Counted from the first letter of the stretch, positions 7,210 through 16,013 are shown. The stretch is DNA of 32,465 nt from Calditrichaceae bacterium (GCA_013360445.1 JABWBP010000092.1:1-32465); one strand, 5' to 3'. Numbers and translations are program-made. Notes: generated by a model not told the origin, from the sequence alone.

Positions 7210-9513
7210 ATGAAACAACTTTTCCTGATTTTTTTTATTTTAGGGCTGTTGCCGGGTTATTCGCAAAACTTCCAAATTTCCTGGGCCAAACTCCAGGCTC
7301 CCCGCCTGGCGCAGGTACAATTCACGGGGGAAATTCCGCCGGGATGGGAAAAAAGCGTGCAGATCGAACCTCTGCTGCCGATTGCCTCCGCCAGCGCCGC
7401 CGGCGACCTCCTGGAAATCCGCACCGCAACCCCTTTCCGGCTGGATACGCACTACTACCTGCTGCTTCCCAACGGGCAAAAGCGCTTTTTGCAGCCCGAC
7501 GGCATCCTCGACTCCCTCTATTCCGATAAACCGTTAGGCTGCACCGAAGAAAACGGAAAGCAGGTCTTCCGGGTATTCGCCCCCCGCGCCAAATGGCTGC
7601 GCCTGGTGGTGTACGATGATTACCGGGAAAACCCGATTGGGGAATATCCCATGTCCCGCGATGAAGACGGGGTGTGGGAATACTTCGCCGACGGGGATTG
7701 GAGCGGAAAGTATTACGGCTACCGGGTGTGGGGGCCGCAGGGCAACGGGGAGATTTTCGACTCCACCCTGGCGCTGGCCGATCCTTACAGCCGCGCGGTG
7801 GCCACTCAAAACCACTACACCCACCCCGGAAAAACCCTCATTCTCCGGGAAGATAAGTTCGACTGGCAGGGCGATAGCCGCGAAAGCGCTGGCGTACGCC
7901 GCTGGTTGAATGTTCCCCACCGCGATCTGGTGATTTACGAGATGCATGTGCGGGATTTGACCGCCCATCCCTCCTCCGGCGCGCCGGAGAGCCTGCGCGG
8001 AAGCTACCCCGGCCTGATCTATGAAAATCAAACCGGGGGGATTTCCTACCTCAAAAAGTTAGGCGTGAACGCGGTGGAGCTGCTCCCGGCGCAGGACTTC
8101 GGCAACATCGAAATCCCTTACCGGGATTCCACCACCTGGATTTACAACACCTGGAATCCCTACGCCTTCAACCACTGGGGCTACATGACCAGCTATTTTT
8201 TTGCCCCGGAATCCTACTATGCCAGCGGCGGCAATATGATTCCGGGAGAGTACAACGGCGGCGCGGGCCGGCAGGTGCGGGAATTCAAAGAGATGGTGCG
8301 GGCGTTTCACCGCAACGGCATCGCGGTGATGATGGACGTGGTATATAATCACGTATCGCAGTATGATAATAACTGCTTCAAATACCTCGATAAGTTTTAC
8401 TACTTCCATCTCACCGCGGAGGGCGAGTTTGCCGGTGCTTCCGGCTGCGGCAACGATTTCCAGACCGCCCGCCCCATGGCCCGGCGCATGATCGTGGAAA
8501 GCGTCAAATACTGGATGCAGGAGTACCATATCGACGGATTCCGCTTCGACCTGGGGTACATGATCGACCCCCAAACCCGGGCAGAAATTTTGCAAGAAGC
8601 GCGGAAGCTCAACCCGCACGTTTTTATCACTGCGGAGCCCTGGGGCGGCGGGGGCTACGACCCTAACGGCTTTTCCGACCAGGGCTGGTCGAGCTGGAAC
8701 GACCAGTTTCGCAACGGTTTCAAGGGCTGGCAGCCCGGCGACGAGCGGCGGGGATTCATTTTCGGGGAGTGGCAGGGGAGCAATAGCCGCCGGTCCCTGC
8801 AGCGCTACGTGATGGGTTCGCCGCGGGCATTCGGGGGGCAGTACCTGGACGTGGCGCATTCGGTGAATTATGTAGAGGCGCACGACAACCACACCCTGGG
8901 GGATTTCATCCGCATCGGCCTGGGAGATGTTACTGAGGAGGAAATATTCACAGATTTGGATAAAAACGCCAGGTTAACCCCCGCGCAGCTCCAGCTGAAC
9001 AAGCTGGCTGCGCTGGCGCTGCTGACCAGCCAGGGGCCGGTGATGCTGCACGAAGGCCAGGAGTTCGCCCGCAGCAAGGTGATCGCCCCGCGGGATCTGC
9101 CGGATATCCACCCCGGGCGCATCGACCATAACAGCTACGAGAAAGACGACGAAACCAACTGGCTCAACTTCCGCCACGCGGAGATGAACCGGGATTTGCT
9201 GGAATATTACCGGGATTTGATCGCGCTGCGCAAACAATATCCCGCGTTCCGCCGGGCGGAGCCGGAGCATTTTCGCTTCCTGGATACTGCCGATTCATTG
9301 TTGCTGGCGTACGAGTTGAATTATCCTGGCGAGGCGTTTTTGGTGGCGCTGAACGGAAATCGCCGGGTGGATCATAAAATTACCCTGCCTGAGGGCCGCT
9401 GGGAGGTCGTGGCCGACGGAAAACGGGTGTACCTGGCCCAGCCCCGGAAACTCAACGCCGCTCGTATTGCCATCCCCGCATCCAGCGGGTTAGTCTTGAA
9501 ACTTAACAACTGA
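7210..9513 (+). CDS. Exported pullulanase/debranching-type glycoside hydrolase, family GH13
   Basis: 767 residues from ATG 7210 (GGAG five bases upstream; the adjacent ATG at 7207 is too close). A signal peptide (~1-19, ending GYSQ) sends it out of the cytoplasm. An N-terminal domain is followed by a CBM48-like domain (~107-197, VFRVFAPRAKWLRLV). The GH13 barrel shows YEMHVRDLT, a type I pullulanase-like YNTWNPYAFNHWGY, DVVYNHV, nucleophile Asp447 in DGFRFD, acid/base Glu476 in TAEPWG and Asp559 in AHDNHT. A C-terminal beta domain ends the protein. By family it cleaves alpha-1,6 branches in pullulan, amylopectin or glycogen products. The lipoprotein amylase at 13024 is the likely partner, though four genes lie between. 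Type I pullulanase versus another GH13 debranching subfamily is not settled by eye. Confidence 0.88.
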   Translation: MKQLFLIFFILGLLPGYSQNFQISWAKLQAPRLAQVQFTGEIPPGWEKSVQIEPLLPIASASAAGDLLEIRTATPFRLDTHYYLLLPNGQKRFLQPDGILDSLYSDKPLGCTEENGKQVFRVFAPRAKWLRLVVYDDYRENPIGEYPMSRDEDGVWEYFADGDWSGKYYGYRVWGPQGNGEIFDSTLALADPYSRAVATQNHYTHPGKTLILREDKFDWQGDSRESAGVRRWLNVPHRDLVIYEMHVRDLTAHPSSGAPESLRGSYPGLIYENQTGGISYLKKLGVNAVELLPAQDFGNIEIPYRDSTTWIYNTWNPYAFNHWGYMTSYFFAPESYYASGGNMIPGEYNGGAGRQVREFKEMVRAFHRNGIAVMMDVVYNHVSQYDNNCFKYLDKFYYFHLTAEGEFAGASGCGNDFQTARPMARRMIVESVKYWMQEYHIDGFRFDLGYMIDPQTRAEILQEARKLNPHVFITAEPWGGGGYDPNGFSDQGWSSWNDQFRNGFKGWQPGDERRGFIFGEWQGSNSRRSLQRYVMGSPRAFGGQYLDVAHSVNYVEAHDNHTLGDFIRIGLGDVTEEEIFTDLDKNARLTPAQLQLNKLAALALLTSQGPVMLHEGQEFARSKVIAPRDLPDIHPGRIDHNSYEKDDETNWLNFRHAEMNRDLLEYYRDLIALRKQYPAFRRAEPEHFRFLDTADSLLLAYELNYPGEAFLVALNGNRRVDHKITLPEGRWEVVADGKRVYLAQPRKLNAARIAIPASSGLVLKLNN

Positions 9514-9883
9514 TGTTACGCATGTTGAAAAAATTAACCACCGAGACACAGAAGGCACAGAGAAACTCAAACATTCAGTAAGTTTTAAACCACTTTGAGA
9601 AATCCAAATTTGAAAATGTTGGTCAAAACTCTGTGATCTTTGTGCCTCTGTGTTAAGGGAGCCAGAAAAAAATAATGTACCCAACTGAGCGCACAGAGTG
9701 ATTGAAACACATTAGCGTTCAGTGGTACAATAAAAAGGGCGAAAGCCCTTGCTGATGCAGCGGATTTTTGCAGATGAAGATCGGCCAGTATCTACCGTAT
9801 TCCCAATGCGGCAGGCGGGGTTATCTGCGTTCCGATTACCTGCGTACCGGCAAGGGGATGATTCATTGAAAGGGCTAAAGGAG
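9514..9883. other. Intergenic region with two word-repeat palindromes; no gene seen
   Basis: 370 bases between the pullulanase and fluC. The first part is the CACAGAG palindrome (9534-9657). The second (9745-9835) holds GGGC-GAAA-GCCC and words such as TTTTTGCAGATGAAGAT and ATCTGCGT, partly complementary. A 31-codon frame (9774-9869) has no ribosome site. No fluoride riboswitch core could be recognised. Confidence 0.5.
9534..9657. repeat. CACAGAG-word imperfect palindrome, copy 1
   Basis: The left arm (9534-9563) contains GAGACACAG and GGCACAGAG; the right arm (9630-9657) CTCTGTG, TTTGTGCCTCTGTGTTAA is its imperfect complement. The arms end in TTAAC/GTTAA. About 65 bases of AT-rich sequence separate them. 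Related copies at 10281-10376 and 26488-26644. Confidence 0.7.
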
Positions 9884-10264
9884 ATGGTCAAACTCTTAGC
9901 CATCGGCCTGGGAGGATTTATCGGGGCGCTGCTGCGCTACTGGATTTCCGGCTGGGCGTATGCGCACACGCAAAGCGATTTCCCGCTGGGAACCCTGGCG
10001 GTAAACGTCGCCGGTTCGCTCATCCTGGGGCTGGTGATGGGCCTTTCCGAACACTATATTTTCCACCCCCATGTAAAACTGTTTTTGACCATCGGGTTCC
10101 TGGGCGCTTTTACCACCTTTTCAACTTTTTCGTACGAAACCATCATGCTCTTGCAGGTGGGGTCCTTTATCAAAGCATTTCTGAATATCGCTTTGAGTAT
10201 TCTGTTAGGCTTTCCGGCGGCGTTTCTGGGCCTGGCGCTGGGGAGAGCCATATATACTCGTTAA
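9884..10264 (+). CDS. crcB: Fluoride channel FluC (CrcB)
   Basis: 126 residues, the usual size for this small four-helix membrane protein, which forms a dual-topology dimer and exports fluoride. Signatures: GLGGFIGALLRYW at the start, TLAVNVAGSLILG with the conserved Asn, and GFLGAFTTFSTFSYE, the Phe-box and polar track that line the pore. The start is ATG 9884, matching the family N-terminus, although AAAGGAG abuts it with no spacer; a TTG at 9866 with AAGGGG upstream is an alternative. DUF190 follows at once, the common genomic pairing. Only a CACAGAG-type... class palindrome separates the two genes. Confidence 0.9.
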   Translation: MVKLLAIGLGGFIGALLRYWISGWAYAHTQSDFPLGTLAVNVAGSLILGLVMGLSEHYIFHPHVKLFLTIGFLGAFTTFSTFSYETIMLLQVGSFIKAFLNIALSILLGFPAAFLGLALGRAIYTR

Positions 10265-10280
10265 GGCTAAAAATTGGATT

Positions 10281-10376
10281 TTACCGCAGAGAACGCGGAG
10301 GGCGCAGAGTTTTTGTTTTTTATAAAATTACCCTCTGCGATCTTTGCGATTTCTATGGCCGAGTCTCTGCGGTTAA
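10281..10376. repeat. CGCAGAG-word imperfect palindrome, copy 2
   Basis: Left arm TTACCGCAGAGAACGCGGAG and GGCGCAGAG (10281-10309); right arm CTCTGCGATCTTTGCG (10333-10348) and CTCTGCGGTTAA (10365-10376). It shares the TTA(A)CC...GGTTAA ends and the C-x-CAGAG words with copies 1 and 3, but the word carries CGC in place of CAC. It lies between crcB and DUF190. Confidence 0.75.
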
Positions 10377-10431
10377 AAAAAGCTAAAATTAACCCTTAAT
10401 GAGTATAATTCAAACCGGACGGGGCATTTTT

Positions 10432-10782
10432 ATGGAAATGAAAGGATCGGGGAAGTTGTTGCGAATTTATATCGGCGAGGGAGACCGCTACAAAGGAAAG
10501 CCGCTCTTCCAGGCCATCGTGCTCAAATTGCGGGAAATCGGGTTAGCCGGGGCCACGGTCATCAAAGGCATCGAAGGATTCGGGGCGGACAGCCGGGTGC
10601 TGCACACCGCCCGCCTGCTGCGCCTCTCGGAAGACCTGCCGATCCTGGTCGAGGTGGTGGATAGCGATGAGCAAATCCAGCTTGCCATCGATGCCATCGA
10701 AGCCATGCTGAAAGAGGTCGATTGCGGCAGCTTGATGACCCTGGAAAAGGTGGAAATCATCCGCTACGCACCCACCCGCTGA
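10432..10782 (+). CDS. DUF190 family protein, FluC-associated
   Basis: 116 residues of an uncharacterised PII-like ferredoxin-fold family. Recognisable are KLLRIYIGEGDRYKGKPL at the N-terminus, AGATVIKGIEGFG in the middle and RLSEDLPILVEVVD near the C-terminus. These are soluble proteins often found next to, or fused with, CrcB; a regulatory or ligand-sensing role is inferred from structure in relatives. The start at 10432 fits the family; a longer frame from 10399 has no ribosome site. Separated from crcB by the CGCAGAG palindrome. Confidence 0.85.
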   Translation: MEMKGSGKLLRIYIGEGDRYKGKPLFQAIVLKLREIGLAGATVIKGIEGFGADSRVLHTARLLRLSEDLPILVEVVDSDEQIQLAIDAIEAMLKEVDCGSLMTLEKVEIIRYAPTR

Positions 10783-10794
10783 TAGGCTATTGCT

Positions 10795-10827
10795 GAAGGA
10801 TGAGGGGGGAAGGAAAAAGGGGGGAGT
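10795..10827 (+). repeat. Purine-word run downstream of DUF190
   Basis: GAAGGATGAGGGGGGAAGG followed by AAAAAGG and GGGGAG, 12 bases after the DUF190 stop. Same word class as the runs at 1398-1433 and 22113-22149; no complementary arm seen. Confidence 0.4.
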
Positions 10828-10945
10828 GGCGAATTTCCAAACACCCTCTGAGAGAATCCCCGGCGGTTTTAGCTCATAACTTGAGTCTGGCATGCACTCT
10901 TTACCTTGGAGAGATGAACCTTCACAAATAAATAAGGAGGAGGCG

Positions 10946-11947
10946 ATGAACCCGCCAATTACCCCGATGAGCTTAGGCGATATATTCGACACCCTGTTCA
11001 AGCTGCTGGGCAGAACCGCGCTGCGCAACCTGATCCTTTCCGCAATAATCCTCTTACCCGCGGCGCTGATCTCCATTTATGGATTGGAGGCGCTTTTTTC
11101 CTCCCTGGCAGAGTTTCTGCGCGACCGGGCAGCCGGCCGCGCCGCAGCCACGGCGGAAATGGCCCGCTTGTTCGGAGTGCTGGGTACTTACCTGCTGGTA
11201 ATTTTGCTGCTGCTGCTGGCCTACCTGGCGGCTGCTTTAGGTGCGACCATAGTCGCTTGCAGTGAGATAAGCGGCCAGGCAATAAGCTGGCAGGAGGCGT
11301 TGCGCCGGGTATTCAGCGTGCGCCTGGCGCGAACCTGGGGCCAGAGTTTTTTGGCTTTCCTGGCGCTGGTCGGGATTATCCTGGCGGCTTACCTGGTATT
11401 GATCGCCGCCGTTGTTGCAGATTCCTCCGCCATGGAAGGAATCGGGGTAATCGCGCTGCTGCTCGGCATCTGCGCGGCGGTTTATTTCTGGGTGCGCTGG
11501 ATTTTTGCCCTGCCGGCCATCGCCTGGGAAGGCGCCGGGGTCATGGAATCATTCCGCCGCAGTTCCTTCCTGGTGAATGGATGGTGGTGGAGAACCTTCG
11601 GCATCGGGCTGCTGTTGTACCTCATTACCCAGTTTGCCATCACCCTGGTTACCACCCCGCTCAGCTTTGTGGCCCTGTGGGGATTTTTCAAGAACTATTT
11701 TGCCCTGCTCGGCTCCGCGTCCGGCGGGCAGCCGGACCCGGATATCGTTTACCGGTTATTCGATTCCCTGGGGGTGGGACTTGGCATATTGATTTATATC
11801 AGCTATATTTTGACCGCGATGATCGTTCCCCTGTTCGTGGCGATCATGTACTTCGATTTGCGGGCGCGCAAGGGAGAGTTTGCCCAATCGCTGCCTCCGC
11901 AACCTCTAATGAATGGCGAATCGGGAAGCAGCAATGGAAATCCCTGA
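10946..11947 (+). CDS. Multipass membrane protein of unknown function
   Basis: 333 residues. The start at 10946 is set by a strong AAGGAGGAGGCG ribosome site. About six hydrophobic segments: ~25-45, ~80-105, ~135-160, ~170-200, ~220-245 and ~280-305. A short motif AIAWEGAGVMESFRRSS then WWWRTF follows the fourth segment, resembling the membrane domain seen in GPDPase-associated and YciC/DUF975-like proteins. That resemblance is from memory and weak. The 3' end overlaps the CPBP protease gene, so the two are probably cotranslated and may work together. No catalytic residues recognised. Confidence 0.75.
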   Translation: MNPPITPMSLGDIFDTLFKLLGRTALRNLILSAIILLPAALISIYGLEALFSSLAEFLRDRAAGRAAATAEMARLFGVLGTYLLVILLLLLAYLAAALGATIVACSEISGQAISWQEALRRVFSVRLARTWGQSFLAFLALVGIILAAYLVLIAAVVADSSAMEGIGVIALLLGICAAVYFWVRWIFALPAIAWEGAGVMESFRRSSFLVNGWWWRTFGIGLLLYLITQFAITLVTTPLSFVALWGFFKNYFALLGSASGGQPDPDIVYRLFDSLGVGLGILIYISYILTAMIVPLFVAIMYFDLRARKGEFAQSLPPQPLMNGESGSSNGNP

Positions 11948-12884
11948 AACCACTCCGGAACAGGGCGCCGGCAGCCAGCCCTCCCCGGTCTATGACGGAA
12001 GTTGGGAAAACAAAGGAAGAAGCCTTCCGGCCGCGGCGGTATTAGGTCTGTTGGGAATCGGGGTGCTGTATTTCAACGCGCAAACCATTCTCGCGCTCCT
12101 CGGCGTGTTCATCGCTGCATCCGCATCGCCGGGGGCGGAGGTCGGCGGCAACTTTGCGGAAAGGCTGGTTGCGATCATAAGGCTTTACGCGGAACCGATC
12201 CGGCTTGCCCTGCTGATTTCCCAATACCTGTTTATGCTCTATCCCGCCTGGTGGCTGGTGAAAAAATGGCACACCCGGCAGGTGCGGGAATATATCCGCC
12301 TGCGGGGATGTTCGGCGGGAGAGATTTTGCTGGCAGTTCTCGCCACCCTGGCGGTGATTCCCTTCAGTGAATACCTTACCGCCCAACTGATCCGGCAATT
12401 GGAAATTCCCGACACTCTTTTCAAAATCAACGCCGAGCTTTTTACGGCGTACTCTTTCCCCGAATTCCTCTGGCTGGTGTTGGTGGTGGCCGTTACCCCG
12501 GGAATCTGCGAGGAAATCTTCTTCCGCGGCTACGCCCAGCGCACCTTCGAGCGCACCTTGAAAGGCAAAAGCGTCTGGATTGTGGGAATTATCTTCGGGC
12601 TTTATCACATGCAGCCGCTGGGACTGCTGTCCCTCTCCCTGTTGGGAATTCTGTTCGGCTATTTTTATTATCGCAGCCGGAGCCTGCTGCCGGGAATGGC
12701 GGCGCACTTTAGCAACAACTTCCTGGTTCTCTGGATATTATACCGCTCGCCGCAGCCCGGCGGGGTGGATCTGGCTGCGAACCAGCCCGTTCCTTTCTCC
12801 TGGGTGCTGATCACGCTGCCGGTGGCCCTCGCCGTTTTATATCTCTATCACCGCATCACCGCTCCGCAACGACGCCGTCTCTGA
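11934..12884 (+). CDS. CPBP-family intramembrane metalloprotease
   Basis: 316 residues with about eight hydrophobic segments. The family motifs are complete: EEIFFRGY (Glu193, Glu194, Arg198), FGLYH (His225) and AAHFSNN (His258 plus Asn). These place the zinc-type glutamic protease site in the membrane, as in Rce1/ABI relatives that cut prenylated or membrane-bound proteins. The start at 11934 has GGGAAG upstream; an ATG at 11913 is an alternative. The gene overlaps the 3' end of the previous membrane protein by 14 bases (35 with the earlier start). Substrate unknown; the overlapping partner is a candidate. Confidence 0.88.
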   Translation: MEIPETTPEQGAGSQPSPVYDGSWENKGRSLPAAAVLGLLGIGVLYFNAQTILALLGVFIAASASPGAEVGGNFAERLVAIIRLYAEPIRLALLISQYLFMLYPAWWLVKKWHTRQVREYIRLRGCSAGEILLAVLATLAVIPFSEYLTAQLIRQLEIPDTLFKINAELFTAYSFPEFLWLVLVVAVTPGICEEIFFRGYAQRTFERTLKGKSVWIVGIIFGLYHMQPLGLLSLSLLGILFGYFYYRSRSLLPGMAAHFSNNFLVLWILYRSPQPGGVDLAANQPVPFSWVLITLPVALAVLYLYHRITAPQRRRL

Positions 12885-12929
12885 GCTAAACCGCGACTGT
12901 TTCTATTTAGCATTTAAGGTTTTTTGACA

Positions 12930-12979
12930 TAACTTTGTGAAAACTTAGAGCCTTTGTGCCCTGCTGGCTGAATAGTAAC
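12930..12979 (+). repeat. Solo right arm of the CACAGAG-type element
   Basis: GAGCCTTTGTGCC followed by GGCTGAATAGTAAC (12966-12979). The last 14 bases are identical to the right end of the element at 26488-26644. No left arm with GTTACTATTCAG is present upstream, so this is a decayed or half copy. It lies directly in front of the amylase lipoprotein gene. Confidence 0.6.
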
Positions 12980-13023
12980 GCAAAATGGCGCAACCAATCG
13001 AAAACCAGAAATATGGAGAATCC

Positions 13024-15432
13024 ATGATCCCAAAACCTTTCGGCAGATTTGCCCTGGCGCTTTTTGTACTGATTCTGATTGCCTGTGAGTCGAATTCCTC
13101 CCGCGATATCCGCGACCTTATTCCCCCGCTCGCGCTCATTTCCGGGCAGACCGACACCGTGCGGGCCAGCGATCTGTTTTACGCGGAGGATTACGACCTG
13201 GAATTCCTGCCCCATCCGCGCCTGCAAACCCGCTACCAGCGGGAAAATCAAACCCTGCTGCTCCGCGCCGATCCCGATTTCGAGGGGATGACCCTGTTAG
13301 GATTCAAATATAAGGGAACAGTTTACCACCTCCCGGTGAGCGCGGAAATCCGGCAGAGTTTTACCTTCCGCTACCGTCCCGCGCAAGCGCCGCAGCAGCT
13401 TACCCTGTTCGGCTCCTTCAACAGTTGGAACCGCAGCAGCCTGCCCTTGCGCGACGAGGACGGCGACGGCCTTTATGAAATCCGCATCCCCCTGGAGCCG
13501 GGGCGCTATGAATATAAATTTTTTGTCGATGGGGAGGAGGTCCTCGACCCGGAAAACCCCGACAGGATTCCCAACCCCTTCGGCAGCTTCAATTCCGTGA
13601 TTACCGCGGCCCCGCGCCATACCGGCAAGTCGTTTTTACATTTACTGAACGCGGAAATCACCCCCTCCGAAACCCAGGTGTTTTTCATGTACGAGCAGGA
13701 AAACCAACCGGAGTCTCTCGCTAAAGAGCACCTGATCGCCCTTTTGGATAACGAAATGCTCGCCGCGGAGCGGATTCAGATCCGCGGCAACCGCATCACT
13801 ATCGCCCTGGAAAACTACCGCCTCTTCGGCGAGAGGGTGCTGCGGGTCGGCGCCTCCCGCGAGGGGCTGAACACCCCCCTGCAAACCGTGCGGCTCATCA
13901 ACGGGCAGCCGGCCGGCAGGGCCGGGGAGACTTCGGGATGGGACGACGCTGTGATCTATTCCATTATGATCGACCGCTTTTTCGACGGAGATCCCGCCAA
14001 CACCCGCCCGGTGCAGCACCCGGAGCTTTCCCCGAAAGCCAATTTCATGGGCGGGGATTTGCAGGGGATTCTCGACAAGCTGCAAGCGGGCTATTTCGAT
14101 TCCCTGGGAGTGAACGCGCTGTGGATTTCCCCGGTCAACCAGAATACCCCCAACGCCCACCGGGAGTGGCCGGAACCGCACCGCTATTTCTCCGCTTACC
14201 ACGGCTACTGGCCGATTCACCACCAGAAGGTGGATGAGCGTTTCGGCAGCATGGAACTGCTGCAAAAATTAGTCGCCGAGGCCCATCGCCGGGGAATGAA
14301 AGTGCTGCTGGATTTCGTGGCCAACCACACCCACATCGATCACCCTTTCTTTCAGGAGCACCGCGACTGGTACGGCACGCTGGATCTTCCCGACGGGCGC
14401 AAAAATATCCGTTTTTGGGATGAATTCCGCCTCACCACCTGGTTCGAGCCTTTCCTGCCCTCCTTCGATTACCTGGGTTCCCCGGCGGCGCTGCAAGCCA
14501 TGACCGATAACGCGGTTTGGTGGCTGAAAGAGGCCGATTTAGACGGTTTCCGCCACGACGCGGTGAAGCACATTCCCAACGAATTCTGGCGGGAATTGAC
14601 CCGCAAGATCAAACAGCAAGTGGATGTTCCCGGGAACCGGAAGACCTTTCAGATCGGGGAGACCTTCGGCGGCTACGATTTGATCAGCTCCTACGTGAAC
14701 AACGGGCAGTTGGACGCGCAGTTCAATTTCAATCTCTTCTTCACCGCCCGCCACGTTTTCCTCGCCCCGGAAGCGAATTTTTCCATCCTGGCGGAGGAAT
14801 TGCGCAAAACGGCGTCGGTTTACGGCATGGCTCACCGCATGGGCAACCTGATGGACAGCCACGACCAGGTGCGCTACCTGGCCTACACCGACGGGGACAT
14901 TTCCCTGGGCGACGGGGACGCCGCGGAGATCGGCTGGAACAATCCCCCGGAGGTAGACCATGAACAAAGCTACGAAAAAGCGCAGCTCTACCTCGCTTAC
15001 CTGCTCACCATTCCCGGCCTGCCCACCCTGTATTACGGGGATGAAATCGGCATGACCGGCGCGGCAGATCCGGACAATCGCCGCATGATGCGCTTTGGCG
15101 AGCAATTGACCCCGGCAGAGCGCAGGATGTTCCGGGAGGTTAGCCGCCTGGTAAAGCTGCGCCGGGAACACTCCGCCCTGCGCTACGGCGATTTTCAAAC
15201 CCTTTACGCGGATCAAAACTGTTTTGCATATATGCGCTCGGATTTCAACCAGCGCATCTTAATCGCGCTGAACAAGAGCGAGCAGCCGCAGGCCGTCGAG
15301 CTGGCGCTGCCGGGGTTTTACGGCATCGAAAAAGCGAAAAATTTGCTGAGCGGGGAAGAAATTGCCGTTTCCGGCGGGCGGTTGGCGCTGGCGGTTCCGG
15401 GGATTGGGTGGAGGGTATTGGAAATCAGGTAA
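13024..15432 (+). CDS. Lipoprotein alpha-amylase/maltogenic-type GH13
   Basis: 802 residues from ATG 13024 (GGAG five bases upstream). The lipobox LILIAC with Cys21 marks a lipoprotein, so the enzyme is tethered outside the inner membrane. A small N-terminal domain precedes a CBM48/AMPK-like starch-binding domain (~112-192; LFGSFNSWNR, YEYKFFVDG) and a further beta domain. The catalytic barrel follows: DFVANHTH, nucleophile Asp512 in DGFRHD, Glu546 in IGETFG, Asp614 in DSHDQ, then YYGDEIGM. Residues after ~700 form the C-terminal beta domain. Comparable to SusG or neopullulanase/cyclomaltodextrinase-type enzymes acting on starch-derived oligosaccharides. With the secreted debranching GH13 at 7210 it suggests extracytoplasmic alpha-glucan use; no SusC/SusD pair is in the window. 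Confidence 0.88.
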   Translation: MIPKPFGRFALALFVLILIACESNSSRDIRDLIPPLALISGQTDTVRASDLFYAEDYDLEFLPHPRLQTRYQRENQTLLLRADPDFEGMTLLGFKYKGTVYHLPVSAEIRQSFTFRYRPAQAPQQLTLFGSFNSWNRSSLPLRDEDGDGLYEIRIPLEPGRYEYKFFVDGEEVLDPENPDRIPNPFGSFNSVITAAPRHTGKSFLHLLNAEITPSETQVFFMYEQENQPESLAKEHLIALLDNEMLAAERIQIRGNRITIALENYRLFGERVLRVGASREGLNTPLQTVRLINGQPAGRAGETSGWDDAVIYSIMIDRFFDGDPANTRPVQHPELSPKANFMGGDLQGILDKLQAGYFDSLGVNALWISPVNQNTPNAHREWPEPHRYFSAYHGYWPIHHQKVDERFGSMELLQKLVAEAHRRGMKVLLDFVANHTHIDHPFFQEHRDWYGTLDLPDGRKNIRFWDEFRLTTWFEPFLPSFDYLGSPAALQAMTDNAVWWLKEADLDGFRHDAVKHIPNEFWRELTRKIKQQVDVPGNRKTFQIGETFGGYDLISSYVNNGQLDAQFNFNLFFTARHVFLAPEANFSILAEELRKTASVYGMAHRMGNLMDSHDQVRYLAYTDGDISLGDGDAAEIGWNNPPEVDHEQSYEKAQLYLAYLLTIPGLPTLYYGDEIGMTGAADPDNRRMMRFGEQLTPAERRMFREVSRLVKLRREHSALRYGDFQTLYADQNCFAYMRSDFNQRILIALNKSEQPQAVELALPGFYGIEKAKNLLSGEEIAVSGGRLALAVPGIGWRVLEIR

Positions 15433-15435
15433 AAA

Positions 15436-15477
15436 TCTCCGGATGATGCGTTTTCCAATGATCTTTTTTCCCGGAGA
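15436..15477. repeat. Inverted repeat between amylase and ferritin-like gene
   Basis: TCTCCGG (15436-15442) and CCGGAGA (15471-15477) enclose a T-rich loop. It could end amylase transcription weakly; it lacks a following T tract. A TATACT (15490-15495) beyond it may be a -10 for the ferritin-like gene, without a good -35. Confidence 0.35.
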
Positions 15478-15556
15478 AACTTAATTTCCTATACTTTATT
15501 TTGCGGCGAATGCTTATTTTCCAATGTGGATTCTAAACTAAAAAAGGAGAAATGGC

Positions 15557-16009
15557 ATGGCCAAGAAAAATGACATCATCGAAGGGTTGATCAAATCCTA
15601 CTGGGCGGAAATCGAAACGGTAATGAACTACATTGCCCATTCCGTGAACTTAGACGGGGTGCGGGCGGAAGAGATCAAGAAATCCCTGGGCGCGGAGATC
15701 CAGGACGAGATCGGCCACGCGCAGCAAATCGCCAAACGGGTAAAGGAATTGGGCGGAACCATCCCCGGCTCCCTGGCCTTCAAAGCCGGGCAAATGACCC
15801 TGCAGCCGGCTCCCGACACCACCGACGTGGTGCACGTCATCCGCGGGGTCATCGACGCGGAAAAAGATGCCATCACGCAGTATAAAAAGATCATCGGGTT
15901 GTGCGAAGGAGAAGACTATGTCACCCAGGATCTGTGCGTGCGTCTGTTAGCGGATGAAGAGTCCCACCGCACTATCTTCGAAGGATTTTTGAAAGAATAT
16001 AGCCGTTAA
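15557..16009 (+). CDS. Ferritin-like (bacterioferritin/Dps-type fold) protein
   Basis: 150 residues forming a four-helix bundle. Putative di-iron ligands occur in the expected spacing: Glu18 in AEIETVMNY, Glu51 with His54 in DEIGHA, Glu102 in DAEKDA, and Glu134 with His137 in DEESH. A ribosome site AAAGGAG lies seven bases before the ATG. Members of this group store iron or protect from peroxide; some are small rubrerythrin-like proteins without the rubredoxin tail, as here. The stop is followed after four bases by a TAGTGTTT palindrome. Exact subfamily not resolved. Confidence 0.82.
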   Translation: MAKKNDIIEGLIKSYWAEIETVMNYIAHSVNLDGVRAEEIKKSLGAEIQDEIGHAQQIAKRVKELGGTIPGSLAFKAGQMTLQPAPDTTDVVHVIRGVIDAEKDAITQYKKIIGLCEGEDYVTQDLCVRLLADEESHRTIFEGFLKEYSR

Positions 16010-16013
16010 AAGA

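Noticed and set aside
9774-9869. 31-codon open frame (possible leader peptide) upstream of fluC
   Set aside because: No ribosome site, sequence consists of ATCTGCGT-type repeat words, and no control structure follows.
9660-9883. Fluoride riboswitch upstream of fluC
   Set aside because: GGGCGAAAGCCC and CTGATG are present but the GGCGATGG...CGCC and pseudoknot partners of the motif could not be placed.
12924-12953. Promoter for the lipoprotein amylase (TTGACA at 12924)
   Set aside because: No acceptable -10 at 16-18 bases (AGAGCC or TTAGAG); too weak to annotate.
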